Below are positions 34,885 through 45,154 of a stretch of 63,322 nucleotides of DNA, in pieces. The DNA is from Chitinophagaceae bacterium (GTDB lineage: Bacteria; Bacteroidota; Bacteroidia; Chitinophagales; Chitinophagaceae): positions 1-63,322 of the forward strand of contig CANGBH010000007.1 of the NCBI GenBank assembly GCA_947451935.1, in the 5' to 3' direction. The position numbers and the translations under genes are program-made. Under the pieces are notes generated by a model. The model saw only the letters and a list, made by a program, of their open reading frames with translations, was not told the DNA's origin and ran no database searches. The first letter of the stretch is position 1. Each line of letters starts with the position of its first letter.

Positions 34885-37083
34885 TTGAGTACTTCCATTT
34901 TTTTAATCACCCCTCCTTTTACTCAGCTGAATACACCATATCCGGCAACTGCATACCTTAAAGGATTTTTGAATACAAAAAACATACCCTCATCCCAAGC
35001 AGATTTGGGTATAGAAACAATTCTTTGTCTGTTCAGCAAAAATGGATTGACTGAATTATTTAAACACATAGAATACACCCAGCCTGCCTTAACAGACAAT
35101 ACAAAGAGAATTGTAATACTGAATAGAGATTACATTAATACTATAGATGACGTCATCCTTTTTTTACAAGGAAAAAATCCAACACTAGCCTATCATATTT
35201 GTCAAAAAAACTTTCTTCCAGAAGCGTCGAGATTCGAAAACAAAGATCAAATGGAATGGGCATTTGGATCAATGGGCATTCAAGACAAAGCAAAGTATTT
35301 ATGTACCATGTATCTTGAAGACTTGTCCGATTTGATAAAAGAAACGGTAGATGAACATTTTGGGTTTAGTCGATATGCAGAAAAGCTCGGACGAAGTGCT
35401 AACAGCTTTGACCAATTGCATGAAGTATTACAACTACCCAATACATATATCGATTCAATCTATTTAACACTACTCAAAGAACATATTGAACGTAACCAAC
35501 CTTTACTAGTTGCATTATCAGTACCCTTTCCTGGAAATTTATATACAGCCCTTCGATGTGGTCAATGGATCAAAAAAAATCATCCACATATTCACGTAGC
35601 TATGGGCGGAGGATTTGCCAATACAGAACTCCGATCATTATCTGACACACGTGTATTTGACTATGTCGACTATATAACGTTAGACGATGGAGAAGCTCCG
35701 GTTGAACTACTAATTGGATTTTTAAACGGTAAAGTACAACAGCATCAACTCAAAAGAGCATTCCTAAAAGAAGAGAACACCGTTAAATTCATCAACGATA
35801 TTTCAAGCAAAGAATATAAACAATCAGAAGTTGGAACGCCAGATTATAATGGTCTGCCTTTAGATAATTATATATCCGCTATTGAAGTAGTAAACCCCAT
35901 GCATCGTTTATGGAGTGATGGCCGATGGAATAAATTAACCATGGCTCATGGATGCTATTGGGGCAAATGCACCTTTTGCGATATATCACTAGATTACATC
36001 AAACTATATGAACCTTCTACTGCTTCAATGATATGCGACCGCATTGAACAGCTAATTGCACAAACAGGCAACACTGGATTTCATTTTGTAGATGAAGCAG
36101 CTCCTCCATCATTAATGAAAGCACTTGCATTGGAAATAATTAAGCGAAAATTAATTATAAGTTGGTGGACGAATATTCGATTTGAAAAGAGCTTCAGTTT
36201 TGATCTTTGTCAACTACTAAAAGCCTCTGGATGCATAGCAGTAAGCGGAGGATTAGAAGTTGCATCAGATAGACTTCTTGAACTAATTCAAAAAGGAATA
36301 ACTGTTTCTCAAGTTGCACAAGTAAATAGAAACTTCTCTGAAGCCGGAATCATGGTTCATGCGTATTTAATGTATGGCTTTCCTACACAGACTGCACAAG
36401 AAACCATTGATTCACTAGAAATGGTGAGACAACTTTTCAAAACGGGTGTATTGCAATCGGCATTTTGGCATCAGTTTACTATGACTGCACATAGTCCGGT
36501 TGGACTAAATCCAGAAAAATTCAATGTATCAAAAGAAAAAGATGAAATTGGCACTTTTGCCAATAATGATATAATGCATGTCGATCCTACCGGAACAGAT
36601 CATGATACGTTTAGTTTTGGTTTAAAAAAATCATTGTTCAATTACATGCAACATCATGCCATTGATGATCCCTTGCAAAATTGGTTCGATTTCAAAGTTC
36701 CCAAAACCAGTGTCGAAGCAGACTATATTGAAAAAGCACTGACACAAGACATTGACTTAACGTTTAAATCCAATGCTAAAGTGATATGGCTTGGAAATGC
36801 CCCTTCAGTTGAATATTACATTCAGTCAAAAAAAGGAATGCAACGTGAAATGGCCAAGCTCAACTTTATTACAAAATCGGGACAACTTGAAATTCAAATT
36901 TTAAAATCCCATGCAGAGTGGTTAATTCCTATTCTTGTAAAAATTTCATTTCAGGAAAACAAAACATACACCCTTCAAGAAATAAAAAACGATTACGAAT
37001 CAGCAGGCTTAGAAGATTTCGAATTGTTTTGGGATAATAAACCTATGACAGGATTAAATAAATTAGGATTACTTAAAATCTAA
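34885..37083 (+). CDS. B12-binding-domain radical SAM protein
   Basis: A 732-residue protein beginning at TTG. No in-frame ATG exists upstream before a stop, and the first residues STSIFLITPPFTQLNTPYPA match the family opening. N-terminal cobalamin-binding Rossmann-like domain (to about 290) includes VALSVPFPGNLYTALRCGQW and the YITLDDGEAPVELL segment. The radical SAM domain has the cluster motif GCYWGKCTFCD, i.e. C-x4-C-x2-C, one residue longer than canonical C-x3-C-x2-C. Then HFVDEAAPPSLM and SGGLEVASDRLLELIQKGIT follow as in other such enzymes. C-terminal domain unknown. Reaction unknown; members do methylations or rearrangements. It stands between the E2 gene and the convergent S9 peptidase. 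Confidence 0.88.
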   Translation: MSTSIFLITPPFTQLNTPYPATAYLKGFLNTKNIPSSQADLGIETILCLFSKNGLTELFKHIEYTQPALTDNTKRIVILNRDYINTIDDVILFLQGKNPTLAYHICQKNFLPEASRFENKDQMEWAFGSMGIQDKAKYLCTMYLEDLSDLIKETVDEHFGFSRYAEKLGRSANSFDQLHEVLQLPNTYIDSIYLTLLKEHIERNQPLLVALSVPFPGNLYTALRCGQWIKKNHPHIHVAMGGGFANTELRSLSDTRVFDYVDYITLDDGEAPVELLIGFLNGKVQQHQLKRAFLKEENTVKFINDISSKEYKQSEVGTPDYNGLPLDNYISAIEVVNPMHRLWSDGRWNKLTMAHGCYWGKCTFCDISLDYIKLYEPSTASMICDRIEQLIAQTGNTGFHFVDEAAPPSLMKALALEIIKRKLIISWWTNIRFEKSFSFDLCQLLKASGCIAVSGGLEVASDRLLELIQKGITVSQVAQVNRNFSEAGIMVHAYLMYGFPTQTAQETIDSLEMVRQLFKTGVLQSAFWHQFTMTAHSPVGLNPEKFNVSKEKDEIGTFANNDIMHVDPTGTDHDTFSFGLKKSLFNYMQHHAIDDPLQNWFDFKVPKTSVEADYIEKALTQDIDLTFKSNAKVIWLGNAPSVEYYIQSKKGMQREMAKLNFITKSGQLEIQILKSHAEWLIPILVKISFQENKTYTLQEIKNDYESAGLEDFELFWDNKPMTGLNKLGLLKI

Positions 37084-37088
37084 TCACT

Positions 37089-40025
37089 TTATTGGTCCAA
37101 TCCCATTGTTTTTCCCTTTTCAGTAGCAGGCACCCCAACGTTAATCCATGACGGAGGAGCATCTCCTTTTAAGAGCCAATCAAAATATTGTTGTTCGCGA
37201 ATTTGAATATCCTTTCTATTTTTCCGCTCCACTAAATTATGCGCTTCTCCATTGTAGTTGAGCATCCAAACTTTTTTATTGAGCCTACGCATGGCAGTGA
37301 AAAGTTCTATCCCTTGATACCATGGCACAGCACCGTCATTATCATTTGCCATGATCACAAGTGGTGTTGTAACTTTTGGTAAATGGAACAATGGTGAATT
37401 CTCAATATATAAGGCTTGATTTTGCCAAAGAGTTGCTCCAATTCTACTCTGTGTTTTCTCATATTGAAATTGACGGTTCATACCCGATTCCCAACGAATA
37501 CCGCCGTAAGCACTTGTCATATTGGCAACGGGAGCGCCAGCCCAAGCTGCTTTAAAAACAGTTGTTCGAGTGATGATATGGGCTACTTGATACCCACCCC
37601 AGCTTTGGCCTTGAATACCCATCCTAGTGCTATCAACCCACCCTTTCTTCACCAATGATCTTGCCCCACTCACCACATAATCAACTGCACCTTTTCCTGG
37701 ATAACCAATTTTGTAATGGATATCAGGCGCTAACACCATATATCCTCTGCTAACAAAAAATGGAATATTTAATCTACTAGGTGTTGGAGCAGGAGCTATG
37801 TAATTATTTAATCCATCAGAAAGTTTTTCATAGAAATAGGTAATCAATGGATATTTTTTACCTTCTTGAAAATTATCCGGTTTATATACAATACCTGTAG
37901 CAGTCTTTCCATCATATGCTTTCCAACTATATAGCTCTGCTGTTCCCCAAGAATAAGAAGATTGTTGAGGATTAATTGTAGTAATCTTTTCTTCCTTTTT
38001 AAGGTCTTTGCTTAAATACAAATTTGGCGACGAAATAAAGGATTCTTTGGTATATGCATATACATCAGTATTAGAGGATTTGATTAATCCATTCACGGCA
38101 TAGTTACCTTGAAATTGATGCTTCAATGTTGAAGCATCACTGATGTTTAGTGTTGCAATACCAGCTTGCTTATTTGTTTCATTGAATGACTTCAATAGAA
38201 TATGCTGATTGTATTTTAGTGTTTTCTCATCAGCATTAGTCGATACATACCTATAGCTTGTCTTTAATTTACGTCCATTACCACTAGTAAGTTCAATAGG
38301 TAATTTTACCCCAAGTGGATCAAGTTTCCAAATATCAAAGCGATCATAAACAAAAATACTAGAATCCTGATTTGCCCAAGCCATTATACCATATGGTGTT
38401 GGTTGAGATGGCATATCGTATTCTTCATCATATAACTTATGAGGTATCCTTGAACTAACGTTTACTAGATTAGCGTTGGAATAAGTGAAATAGTGTTTTT
38501 GTTGTAAATCATACCAATAGATATAGTTACCAAATGGAGAAATCTGTGGATCACCTTCCAAATTTTTCTTAATTAACTTACGATTACCGGTAGAGGCATC
38601 CACCGAATAAACATCTTTTTTAGTATCCCCCTGCCACTGCATTTCAACGCGGTTTGATCTATCTGTAATACCAAGTAACTGTGATGCATCAGCTTCAGAA
38701 GAATACACAACATCGGGAAGATCTAAATCAGCTAATTGAACAAACTTTTTCTCTTGAAGATCAACCATCGCTAAATACGAACGCTTGTTTTCCTTCTCAA
38801 TATTTTTTAATTGATAGGTTTGAAGATAGTCGTCGTTATAATGCCAGATGTCAAGTTTAACCTGATCAATTTCAATTAGATTAGTATCAATGATTGATTT
38901 TATCGGATTAGTCCCTAGATAAATGCGATTCCCGGATTTGCTAAATACAGGGAGAAACTCGTCCGACACGGTCCAGTTGATCAACATACCCTCAGTAAAT
39001 TTATCGACAAGAACAGATGCCTCAGGCTGTCCATTTTGCCAATGCCAAAGCGTATAAAATTTTTGCGGCGATTTAAAACTACTGTCACGTTCAGCTAAAA
39101 AAGCAACTTGATAGCCCTTCTGATCAATTGCTATATTTTTTATATCATTTGCCCCTTTCATTAGTGTATCAAATCTATTCTCAACAGTTCTCCATAGATA
39201 AACTAAAGGCTTAACTGCTTTATCTGATTTCTTGGATGTTGACTTTAGTACAATCAACTTTCCATTTTCACTCCATAGGTATTCATTAATTAACGGAAAT
39301 TTTTGCTCATTTTGCGATGACAAATTCCGAATAACTAGTTCATTTCCTTCCTTAATCACGGGAGCATTAGGCTCTTCAGAACCTGCATCCAATTCATCGT
39401 CATCGATTCGTACTCCTGTTGCACTCAATTTTCGCTTTTGCTTCTTATTGGGTGTTTGTTCGATGATAATCGGCAAGGCAGATTTAAGAGAATCATCAGC
39501 ATGATGAACTGAATCAATATTCATATTTCCGTTTGATGAATCGACTTGAATAGGTGAAGTCAAATAAGCAAGCCACTTACCCGATTTCTTGGGAAGGCTA
39601 TACGAAATCACATTTGGTTCTTTTTCAAACTCATGAGTTTTTAAATTGTAAATGCCTAGTGAATCTTTTGGAAATTCATCAGGCTTTTTTTTCTTGATTT
39701 TAGCTTTTCGTATATCGCTATAAAGTGGTTTAATTCTTAAAATCAAGAATTGACTATCGTCAGAAAAAGTGGACATATAACCTCTTGGTATTTCAAATTG
39801 GTACGACGAATCCACTTTCTTCAAAACCATCTTCCCGTCTCCTTCTTGAAGATCAATTGTATAAACGATCCAACTGCCATCTGCACTTAATTTCCGTTCT
39901 CCAATATTCTGCCAACTATCATAAACAGTATGATCTAATGGTTTCTTTTGAGCTTGTAGAAATAATGATATAGTTAACGTACATATTACAAATATGAAAC
40001 GTATAGCAAATCGAGTATAAACCAT
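37089..40025 (-). CDS. Secreted S9-family (prolyl oligopeptidase-like) peptidase
   Basis: A 978-residue exported serine peptidase. I use the ATG at 40025 giving MVYTRFAIRFIFVICTLTIS, a good signal peptide. An in-frame ATG ten codons upstream is less likely. N-terminal two-thirds is a beta-propeller-like region with PD40-type strands (for example NKLIVLKS-type repeats and SSEADASQLLGITDRSNRVE). The C-terminal alpha/beta hydrolase domain has the nucleophile in GIQGQSWGGYQVAH, the aspartate in VMANDNDGAVPWYQG and the histidine in NGEAHNLV. Such peptidases are common in peptide-using Bacteroidota. It is convergent with the radical SAM gene with a five-base gap. Confidence 0.93.
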   Translation of the reverse strand: MVYTRFAIRFIFVICTLTISLFLQAQKKPLDHTVYDSWQNIGERKLSADGSWIVYTIDLQEGDGKMVLKKVDSSYQFEIPRGYMSTFSDDSQFLILRIKPLYSDIRKAKIKKKKPDEFPKDSLGIYNLKTHEFEKEPNVISYSLPKKSGKWLAYLTSPIQVDSSNGNMNIDSVHHADDSLKSALPIIIEQTPNKKQKRKLSATGVRIDDDELDAGSEEPNAPVIKEGNELVIRNLSSQNEQKFPLINEYLWSENGKLIVLKSTSKKSDKAVKPLVYLWRTVENRFDTLMKGANDIKNIAIDQKGYQVAFLAERDSSFKSPQKFYTLWHWQNGQPEASVLVDKFTEGMLINWTVSDEFLPVFSKSGNRIYLGTNPIKSIIDTNLIEIDQVKLDIWHYNDDYLQTYQLKNIEKENKRSYLAMVDLQEKKFVQLADLDLPDVVYSSEADASQLLGITDRSNRVEMQWQGDTKKDVYSVDASTGNRKLIKKNLEGDPQISPFGNYIYWYDLQQKHYFTYSNANLVNVSSRIPHKLYDEEYDMPSQPTPYGIMAWANQDSSIFVYDRFDIWKLDPLGVKLPIELTSGNGRKLKTSYRYVSTNADEKTLKYNQHILLKSFNETNKQAGIATLNISDASTLKHQFQGNYAVNGLIKSSNTDVYAYTKESFISSPNLYLSKDLKKEEKITTINPQQSSYSWGTAELYSWKAYDGKTATGIVYKPDNFQEGKKYPLITYFYEKLSDGLNNYIAPAPTPSRLNIPFFVSRGYMVLAPDIHYKIGYPGKGAVDYVVSGARSLVKKGWVDSTRMGIQGQSWGGYQVAHIITRTTVFKAAWAGAPVANMTSAYGGIRWESGMNRQFQYEKTQSRIGATLWQNQALYIENSPLFHLPKVTTPLVIMANDNDGAVPWYQGIELFTAMRRLNKKVWMLNYNGEAHNLVERKNRKDIQIREQQYFDWLLKGDAPPSWINVGVPATEKGKTMGLDQ

Positions 40026-40058
40026 TGGGAAAAATTTATTTAATAAAAGTAGCAAAAA

Positions 40059-40946
40059 TTAGCTCGACTGTTGCTTGTGTTTTTCTTTAGTCCAAATACG
40101 CCAGCTCTGTACCAAAACAGTAAAAAAAATAATACCCAACCCTACATAAAACGAAATACCCAAATACTCATTCTCATTAAATACTACAAAAGCCAAGATG
40201 ATACCATAAACCGGCTCTAAATTGTACGAAAGATTAACCGTAAAGGGAGAAACTTTAATTAGGGAACGGATGGAAAGATTAAATGCAAGCACGGTACAAA
40301 AAAGACTTAGGATAATCAGCCAAAAAAAATCAGACGCGCTTGGAATTAAATACTGGGCAGGATAAAATATAAGATAAATTGGCACCAAGATATTTAACGA
40401 TAACCAGCCACCCCCAATTTCATAAAACGTAATGGTATTGGAATCAAATCGGTCTACTAACTTCTTATTTAATATAGGGAAGAGTGCAGCAAAGAATGAT
40501 GAGACAAGTCCAAATATAATACCAAGTTGATAATCCTTATCGAAATGAAAAATCAGATAAATACCTAACATCGCCAAAAGACCAATAATGAATTCAGCAA
40601 AATCTATTCGTGTTTGATTAATTAATGGTTCAAGTAATGTGCTAAAAAATCCAACAGCTGAAAAACAAACTAAGGCCACAGATATATTTGCATATTTAAC
40701 GCTACCATAAAAAAGGACCCAATGAATTGAGATAACTGCACCAACTCCCAAAAGGGGAAGCATTTCTCGAAATGTTAATCTCTTAATTCTAACAGTAAAA
40801 AGTGATATAACAAATAAGATGATGGTTGCGAAAAGCATTCTATACCATACCAACAAAGATTCATTCAAATGAATTAATCGTCCTAATACACCAGTAAAAC
40901 CAGCTAGTAAAATGGCAACATGTAGTTGGAGAAATGCCTTTTTCAT
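40059..40946 (-). CDS. EamA/DMT-family transporter
   Basis: A 295-residue inner-membrane protein with ten predicted hydrophobic helices in two EamA halves. Helix pairs such as LHVAILLAGFTGVLGRLIHL (start) and NLSYNLEPVYGIILAFVVFNE (a conserved EamA signature close to the C-terminal half) are typical. These transporters export metabolites or take up small solutes; the substrate cannot be predicted. It is on the same strand as the Dpm1-like gene 50 bases upstream and the S9 peptidase downstream. Confidence 0.92.
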   Translation of the reverse strand: MKKAFLQLHVAILLAGFTGVLGRLIHLNESLLVWYRMLFATIILFVISLFTVRIKRLTFREMLPLLGVGAVISIHWVLFYGSVKYANISVALVCFSAVGFFSTLLEPLINQTRIDFAEFIIGLLAMLGIYLIFHFDKDYQLGIIFGLVSSFFAALFPILNKKLVDRFDSNTITFYEIGGGWLSLNILVPIYLIFYPAQYLIPSASDFFWLIILSLFCTVLAFNLSIRSLIKVSPFTVNLSYNLEPVYGIILAFVVFNENEYLGISFYVGLGIIFFTVLVQSWRIWTKEKHKQQSS

Positions 40947-40996
40947 AATGTGCGCGAGACTTGGTTAAACGTGCAAGAAAAACGCTAACGTTTGAT

Positions 40997-41731
40997 TTAT
41001 TTATTCCTAGGAATTCCATGAAAGAGACTTTGCAACTGCATGTGTAGAACACCAACTATACCCTCCTGAATAATTCCTTTAGTCATTTTAGAAGCCCCAT
41101 GCAATCTATCTTTAAATGTAATGGGTACCTCTGTAATCTTTAGTCCAAGCTTCCACGTTTTAAATTTCATTTCAATTTGGAAAGCATAGCCAACAAAACG
41201 AATTTCATTTAAGTTGATGGCAGAAAGAACTTTTTTAGTATAGCATACAAATCCAGCAGTTGGATCTTTAATTGGCATCCAAGTTATTAAACGTGTATAC
41301 CATGCTCCTCCCCTTGAAATAAATTTTCGAGAGAATGGCCAATTTTCAATCCACCCACCCTTCACATAACGTGAACCAATGGCAAGGTCTGCCCCGCCCA
41401 ATTTACATGCATTATAAAGACGTTCAAGATCAGCAGGATCATGGGAGAAATCGGCATCCATCTCAAATATAAAAGAGTACCCATGCTCCAATCCCCACTT
41501 GAACCCTTTTATATAGGCAGTTCCTAATCCAAGTTTCCCCTGACGCTCTTCTAAAAATAAATTAGAAGAATATATAGTTTGTAATGACCGAACAAGATCA
41601 GCAGTTCCATCAGGTGAACCATCATCGATGATTAGAATATGAAACCCTTGATTTAAGTCAACTATCGCCTTAATGATTAATTCGATATTCTCTTTTTCGT
41701 TGTAGGTTGGTATGATGACAAGCTTTTCCAA
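40997..41731 (-). CDS. Polyprenol phosphate mannosyltransferase-like glycosyltransferase (Dpm1 type)
   Basis: A 244-residue GT2 family enzyme with N-terminal LVIIPTYNEKENIELII, DDGSPDGTADL and the catalytic DADFSHDP motif. GLGTAYIKGFKWGLEHGY and VEGYAFQIEMKFKTWKLG-like VGYAFQIEMKFKTWKLGLKI are characteristic of polyprenol-phosphate mannose synthases. The C-terminal hydrophobic tail typical of the long form is absent, so it lies as a membrane-associated enzyme. It probably makes lipid-linked sugar for later transfer. It is followed by the EamA gene and preceded by the dnaQ-like gene with 24 bases between. Confidence 0.93.
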   Translation of the reverse strand: MEKLVIIPTYNEKENIELIIKAIVDLNQGFHILIIDDGSPDGTADLVRSLQTIYSSNLFLEERQGKLGLGTAYIKGFKWGLEHGYSFIFEMDADFSHDPADLERLYNACKLGGADLAIGSRYVKGGWIENWPFSRKFISRGGAWYTRLITWMPIKDPTAGFVCYTKKVLSAINLNEIRFVGYAFQIEMKFKTWKLGLKITEVPITFKDRLHGASKMTKGIIQEGIVGVLHMQLQSLFHGIPRNK

Positions 41732-41755
41732 TAATACGTTCTGTTATTATCTTGT

Positions 41756-42532
41756 TTATGAATTATTCTGCTTAAGCATTGTCTTATTGAAAATTTCGGT
41801 CAGCTTTTGCTTAGTATGTAAAGCAAAATCACTCTTAATCATCCAATCAAAATAAGATGGCTCTGATTTTAATATAGCCTCAACTAATTTACCTTTATGC
41901 TTTCCAAAATTGAAAATTATTTTGCCATTCTCAACAACCATTCTTCTCGCAAAGTCAACAACTTCTTCTTCTCCAATCACTTGAAATATTGAATCTATTG
42001 TATTGCCTAAACTTTCATATTTGGCAAGCTGTGCCTCAAATACCTCCCAGGTAGCATTTACATCAACCTCAGCACTATGTGCATTCTCCAGCAATTGATT
42101 GCAATAAAATTTATAGGCTGCAGATAAATTACGAGGCTCCATTAAGTGATATATTTTTTGAACATCGAGTAATTTTTTTCCTTCAATGTCAAATTCCAGA
42201 CCCGCTCTTAAAAACTCTTCCATGAGCAAAGGCCAGTCGAACTTATTTGAATTATACCCTGCTAAATCAGCTCCTTCTAAAAATTGCTTTATTTCATTAG
42301 CCGCATCCCTAAAAAATGGAGCATCTTTAACCATTTCATCGGTAATACCATGAATAAGGGATACCTCGGGTGGAATAGGCCGTTCTGGATTAATTAGCTT
42401 CCTTTTTTTGTGTTTAGCACCATCTGGCATGACCTTCAACATAGCGATTTCAACAATACGGTCTTGGCTTAGGCTTAACCCAGTCGTTTCAAGATCGAGA
42501 AAAACTATGGGCCTGGCTAATGTTATATTCAT
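41756..42532 (-). CDS. DnaQ-type 3'-5' exonuclease
   Basis: A 258-residue exonuclease with Exo I FLDLETTGLSLSQDRIVEIA (Asp/Glu pair), Exo II YNSNKFDWPLLMEEF and Exo III HSAEVDVNATWEVFE. The C-terminal part from about 205 (KIIFNFGKHKGKLVEAIL) resembles the DUF3820 or Exo X-like C-terminal domain. It is related to the epsilon proofreading subunit but could also be a repair or RNA exonuclease. The start ATG at 42532 is directly in front of NITLARPIVFLDLE, the expected strand. It is first in a three-gene run with the Dpm1-like and EamA genes. Confidence 0.9.
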   Translation of the reverse strand: MNITLARPIVFLDLETTGLSLSQDRIVEIAMLKVMPDGAKHKKRKLINPERPIPPEVSLIHGITDEMVKDAPFFRDAANEIKQFLEGADLAGYNSNKFDWPLLMEEFLRAGLEFDIEGKKLLDVQKIYHLMEPRNLSAAYKFYCNQLLENAHSAEVDVNATWEVFEAQLAKYESLGNTIDSIFQVIGEEEVVDFARRMVVENGKIIFNFGKHKGKLVEAILKSEPSYFDWMIKSDFALHTKQKLTEIFNKTMLKQNNS

Positions 42533-42687
42533 AATTCTTAATGTGTCACAATATAGGACGAAATTTTATGCGAAAAGATGTTAATCAGCCAATATCTAAC
42601 CTAAATAAACTCCTCATTTAGAGAAAAATAACAAAATACTTAGTAAAAAAACGACTCTCACATACTAAAACACCTATAATTTAGTTT

Positions 42688-42695
42688 TATATTTG
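42688..42695 (+). promoter_or_regulatory. Putative -7 element of the 41-residue lipoprotein gene
   Basis: TATATTTG, exact TAnnTTTG, 19 bases upstream of the ATG at 42715. No good -33 element. Supports that the small reading frame is transcribed. Confidence 0.42.
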
Positions 42696-42714
42696 ATAAA
42701 CAACTAAATCCTAC

Positions 42715-42840
42715 ATGAAAAAATCAATGACGCTTTTTATAGTTTTGTTCGCAGCAATTTTAATAAGCTCATGCTCTTCATACCGTGCAGCAGCCGGTGG
42801 AGGCTGTCAAGTAACCAAAAATTTAGTGGGTTACCGGTAA
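42715..42840 (+). CDS. 41-residue lipoprotein
   Basis: A small gene with a classical lipoprotein signal peptide. A basic start is followed by a hydrophobic stretch to the lipobox ISSC-S (Cys20). The mature tail is only 22 residues: SSYRAAAGGGCQVTKNLVGY plus R. It has a -7 element 19 bases upstream and an intrinsic terminator 30 bases after the stop. Both support a real monocistronic gene. Small lipoproteins of this form with an internal Cys in GGGC-type sequence occur in Bacteroidota; function unknown. Confidence 0.75.
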   Translation: MKKSMTLFIVLFAAILISSCSSYRAAAGGGCQVTKNLVGYR

Positions 42841-42870
42841 TCAATGAATTGAAAACGAATATGTTACATA

Positions 42871-42898
42871 AAAAAAGAGGCTATTTAGCCTCTTTTTT
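42871..42898. terminator. Intrinsic terminator, two-way
   Basis: AAAAAAGAGGCTA and TAGCCTCTTTTTT form a perfect stem with a 2-base loop. It serves the small lipoprotein gene on the plus strand and the sulfhydrylase gene ending at 42920 on the minus strand. Confidence 0.88.
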
Positions 42899-42919
42899 AC
42901 GTTTATACTTTCAAGGTAT

Positions 42920-44245
<1,326 letters not shown>

Positions 44246-44256
44246 TTATTAGTCTA

Positions 44257-44264
44257 CAAACTTA
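44257..44264 (-). promoter_or_regulatory. Putative metY promoter -7 element
   Basis: Minus-strand TAAGTTTG, exact TAnnTTTG, 27 bases before the ATG of metY. The bases at -33 are TTTT rather than TTTG. Confidence 0.42.
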
Positions 44265-44339
44265 GTAGGATTTTTCAAATTTAAAAAATATTTCCAATAA
44301 AAATAATTTTTAGGCATCTCCCCTAAGGGTCAACACGCT

Positions 44340-44347
44340 TATCTTTG
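44340..44347 (+). promoter_or_regulatory. Putative -7 element of the nitroreductase gene
   Basis: TATCTTTG, exact TAnnTTTG, about 19 bases before the GTG start at 44367. Divergent to the metY element 76 bases away. Confidence 0.42.
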
Positions 44348-44366
44348 ACCACCTAAACCAAATAAC

Positions 44367-45092
44367 GTGTATACAGCAGAATTTGACCAAATTATACAGA
44401 GTAGAAGATCAAATAGGCGATTCGACCCAAATGTGGAAGTTTCTGATGAAGTCATCCAAAAAAGCTTGGAAAGAGCTATTCTAGCCCCTAACAGTAGCAA
44501 TATGCAACTTTGGGAATTCTATTGGATCAAATCTGATGAATTGAAGCTGGCACTTGTTCCACTTTGCTTTGGACAATCAGCCGCAAAAACAGCCAAACAT
44601 ATCATGGTCTTTGTTACACGCAGGGATTTATGGCCTAAACGTGCTGCATGGAACCTGGCGCAAATTAAACAAGGCATAGGTGATCAAGAACCTACCACCT
44701 TGCAAAAACGTGGATTAGATTATTATGGCAAACTGATGCCGTTGGTATACCGCAGAGACTTGCTCGGTTTAACTTCTCTATTAAGAAAGACTATTTGCTT
44801 TGTAATGGGCTTATTCAAACCCTTCATGAGAATGGGTGGAAATGCTGATCAACGGGTAATGGTACATAAATCTTGTGCCCTAGCAGCACAAACATTTATG
44901 CTATCCTTAACCGCAGAAGGATACGATAGTTGTCCAATGGAAGGCTTCGATGCTGTTCGTGTCAAAAAACTGCTTCAACTGCCAAGAGGCGCAGAGGTAA
45001 ACATGATTGTAGGCATTGGCAAAGGAACTTCTGAAGGAATTTATAATCCAAGAATTAGAGTACCTTATGCTGAAGTTGTTTTTGTAAAATAA
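44367..45092 (+). CDS. Nitroreductase-family FMN protein
   Basis: A 241-residue protein beginning at GTG. The family start QIIQSRRSNRRFDP holds the FMN phosphate-binding Arg/Ser pair. NSSNMQLWEFYWI and the C-terminal MEGFDAVRVKKLLQLP (helix before the flavin loop) are also in place. A 40-residue hydrophobic/basic insertion around residues 125-155 (LTSLLRKTICFVMGLFKPFM) could be a membrane-associating segment and is unusual for soluble nitroreductases. The function of the subfamily is unknown. Confidence 0.85.
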   Translation: MYTAEFDQIIQSRRSNRRFDPNVEVSDEVIQKSLERAILAPNSSNMQLWEFYWIKSDELKLALVPLCFGQSAAKTAKHIMVFVTRRDLWPKRAAWNLAQIKQGIGDQEPTTLQKRGLDYYGKLMPLVYRRDLLGLTSLLRKTICFVMGLFKPFMRMGGNADQRVMVHKSCALAAQTFMLSLTAEGYDSCPMEGFDAVRVKKLLQLPRGAEVNMIVGIGKGTSEGIYNPRIRVPYAEVVFVK

Positions 45093-45154
45093 ATAATTGG
45101 CTTATTCACAAACCGTTCTGAGTAATTAGCTCAATCAAGATAAATAGTATAGAC

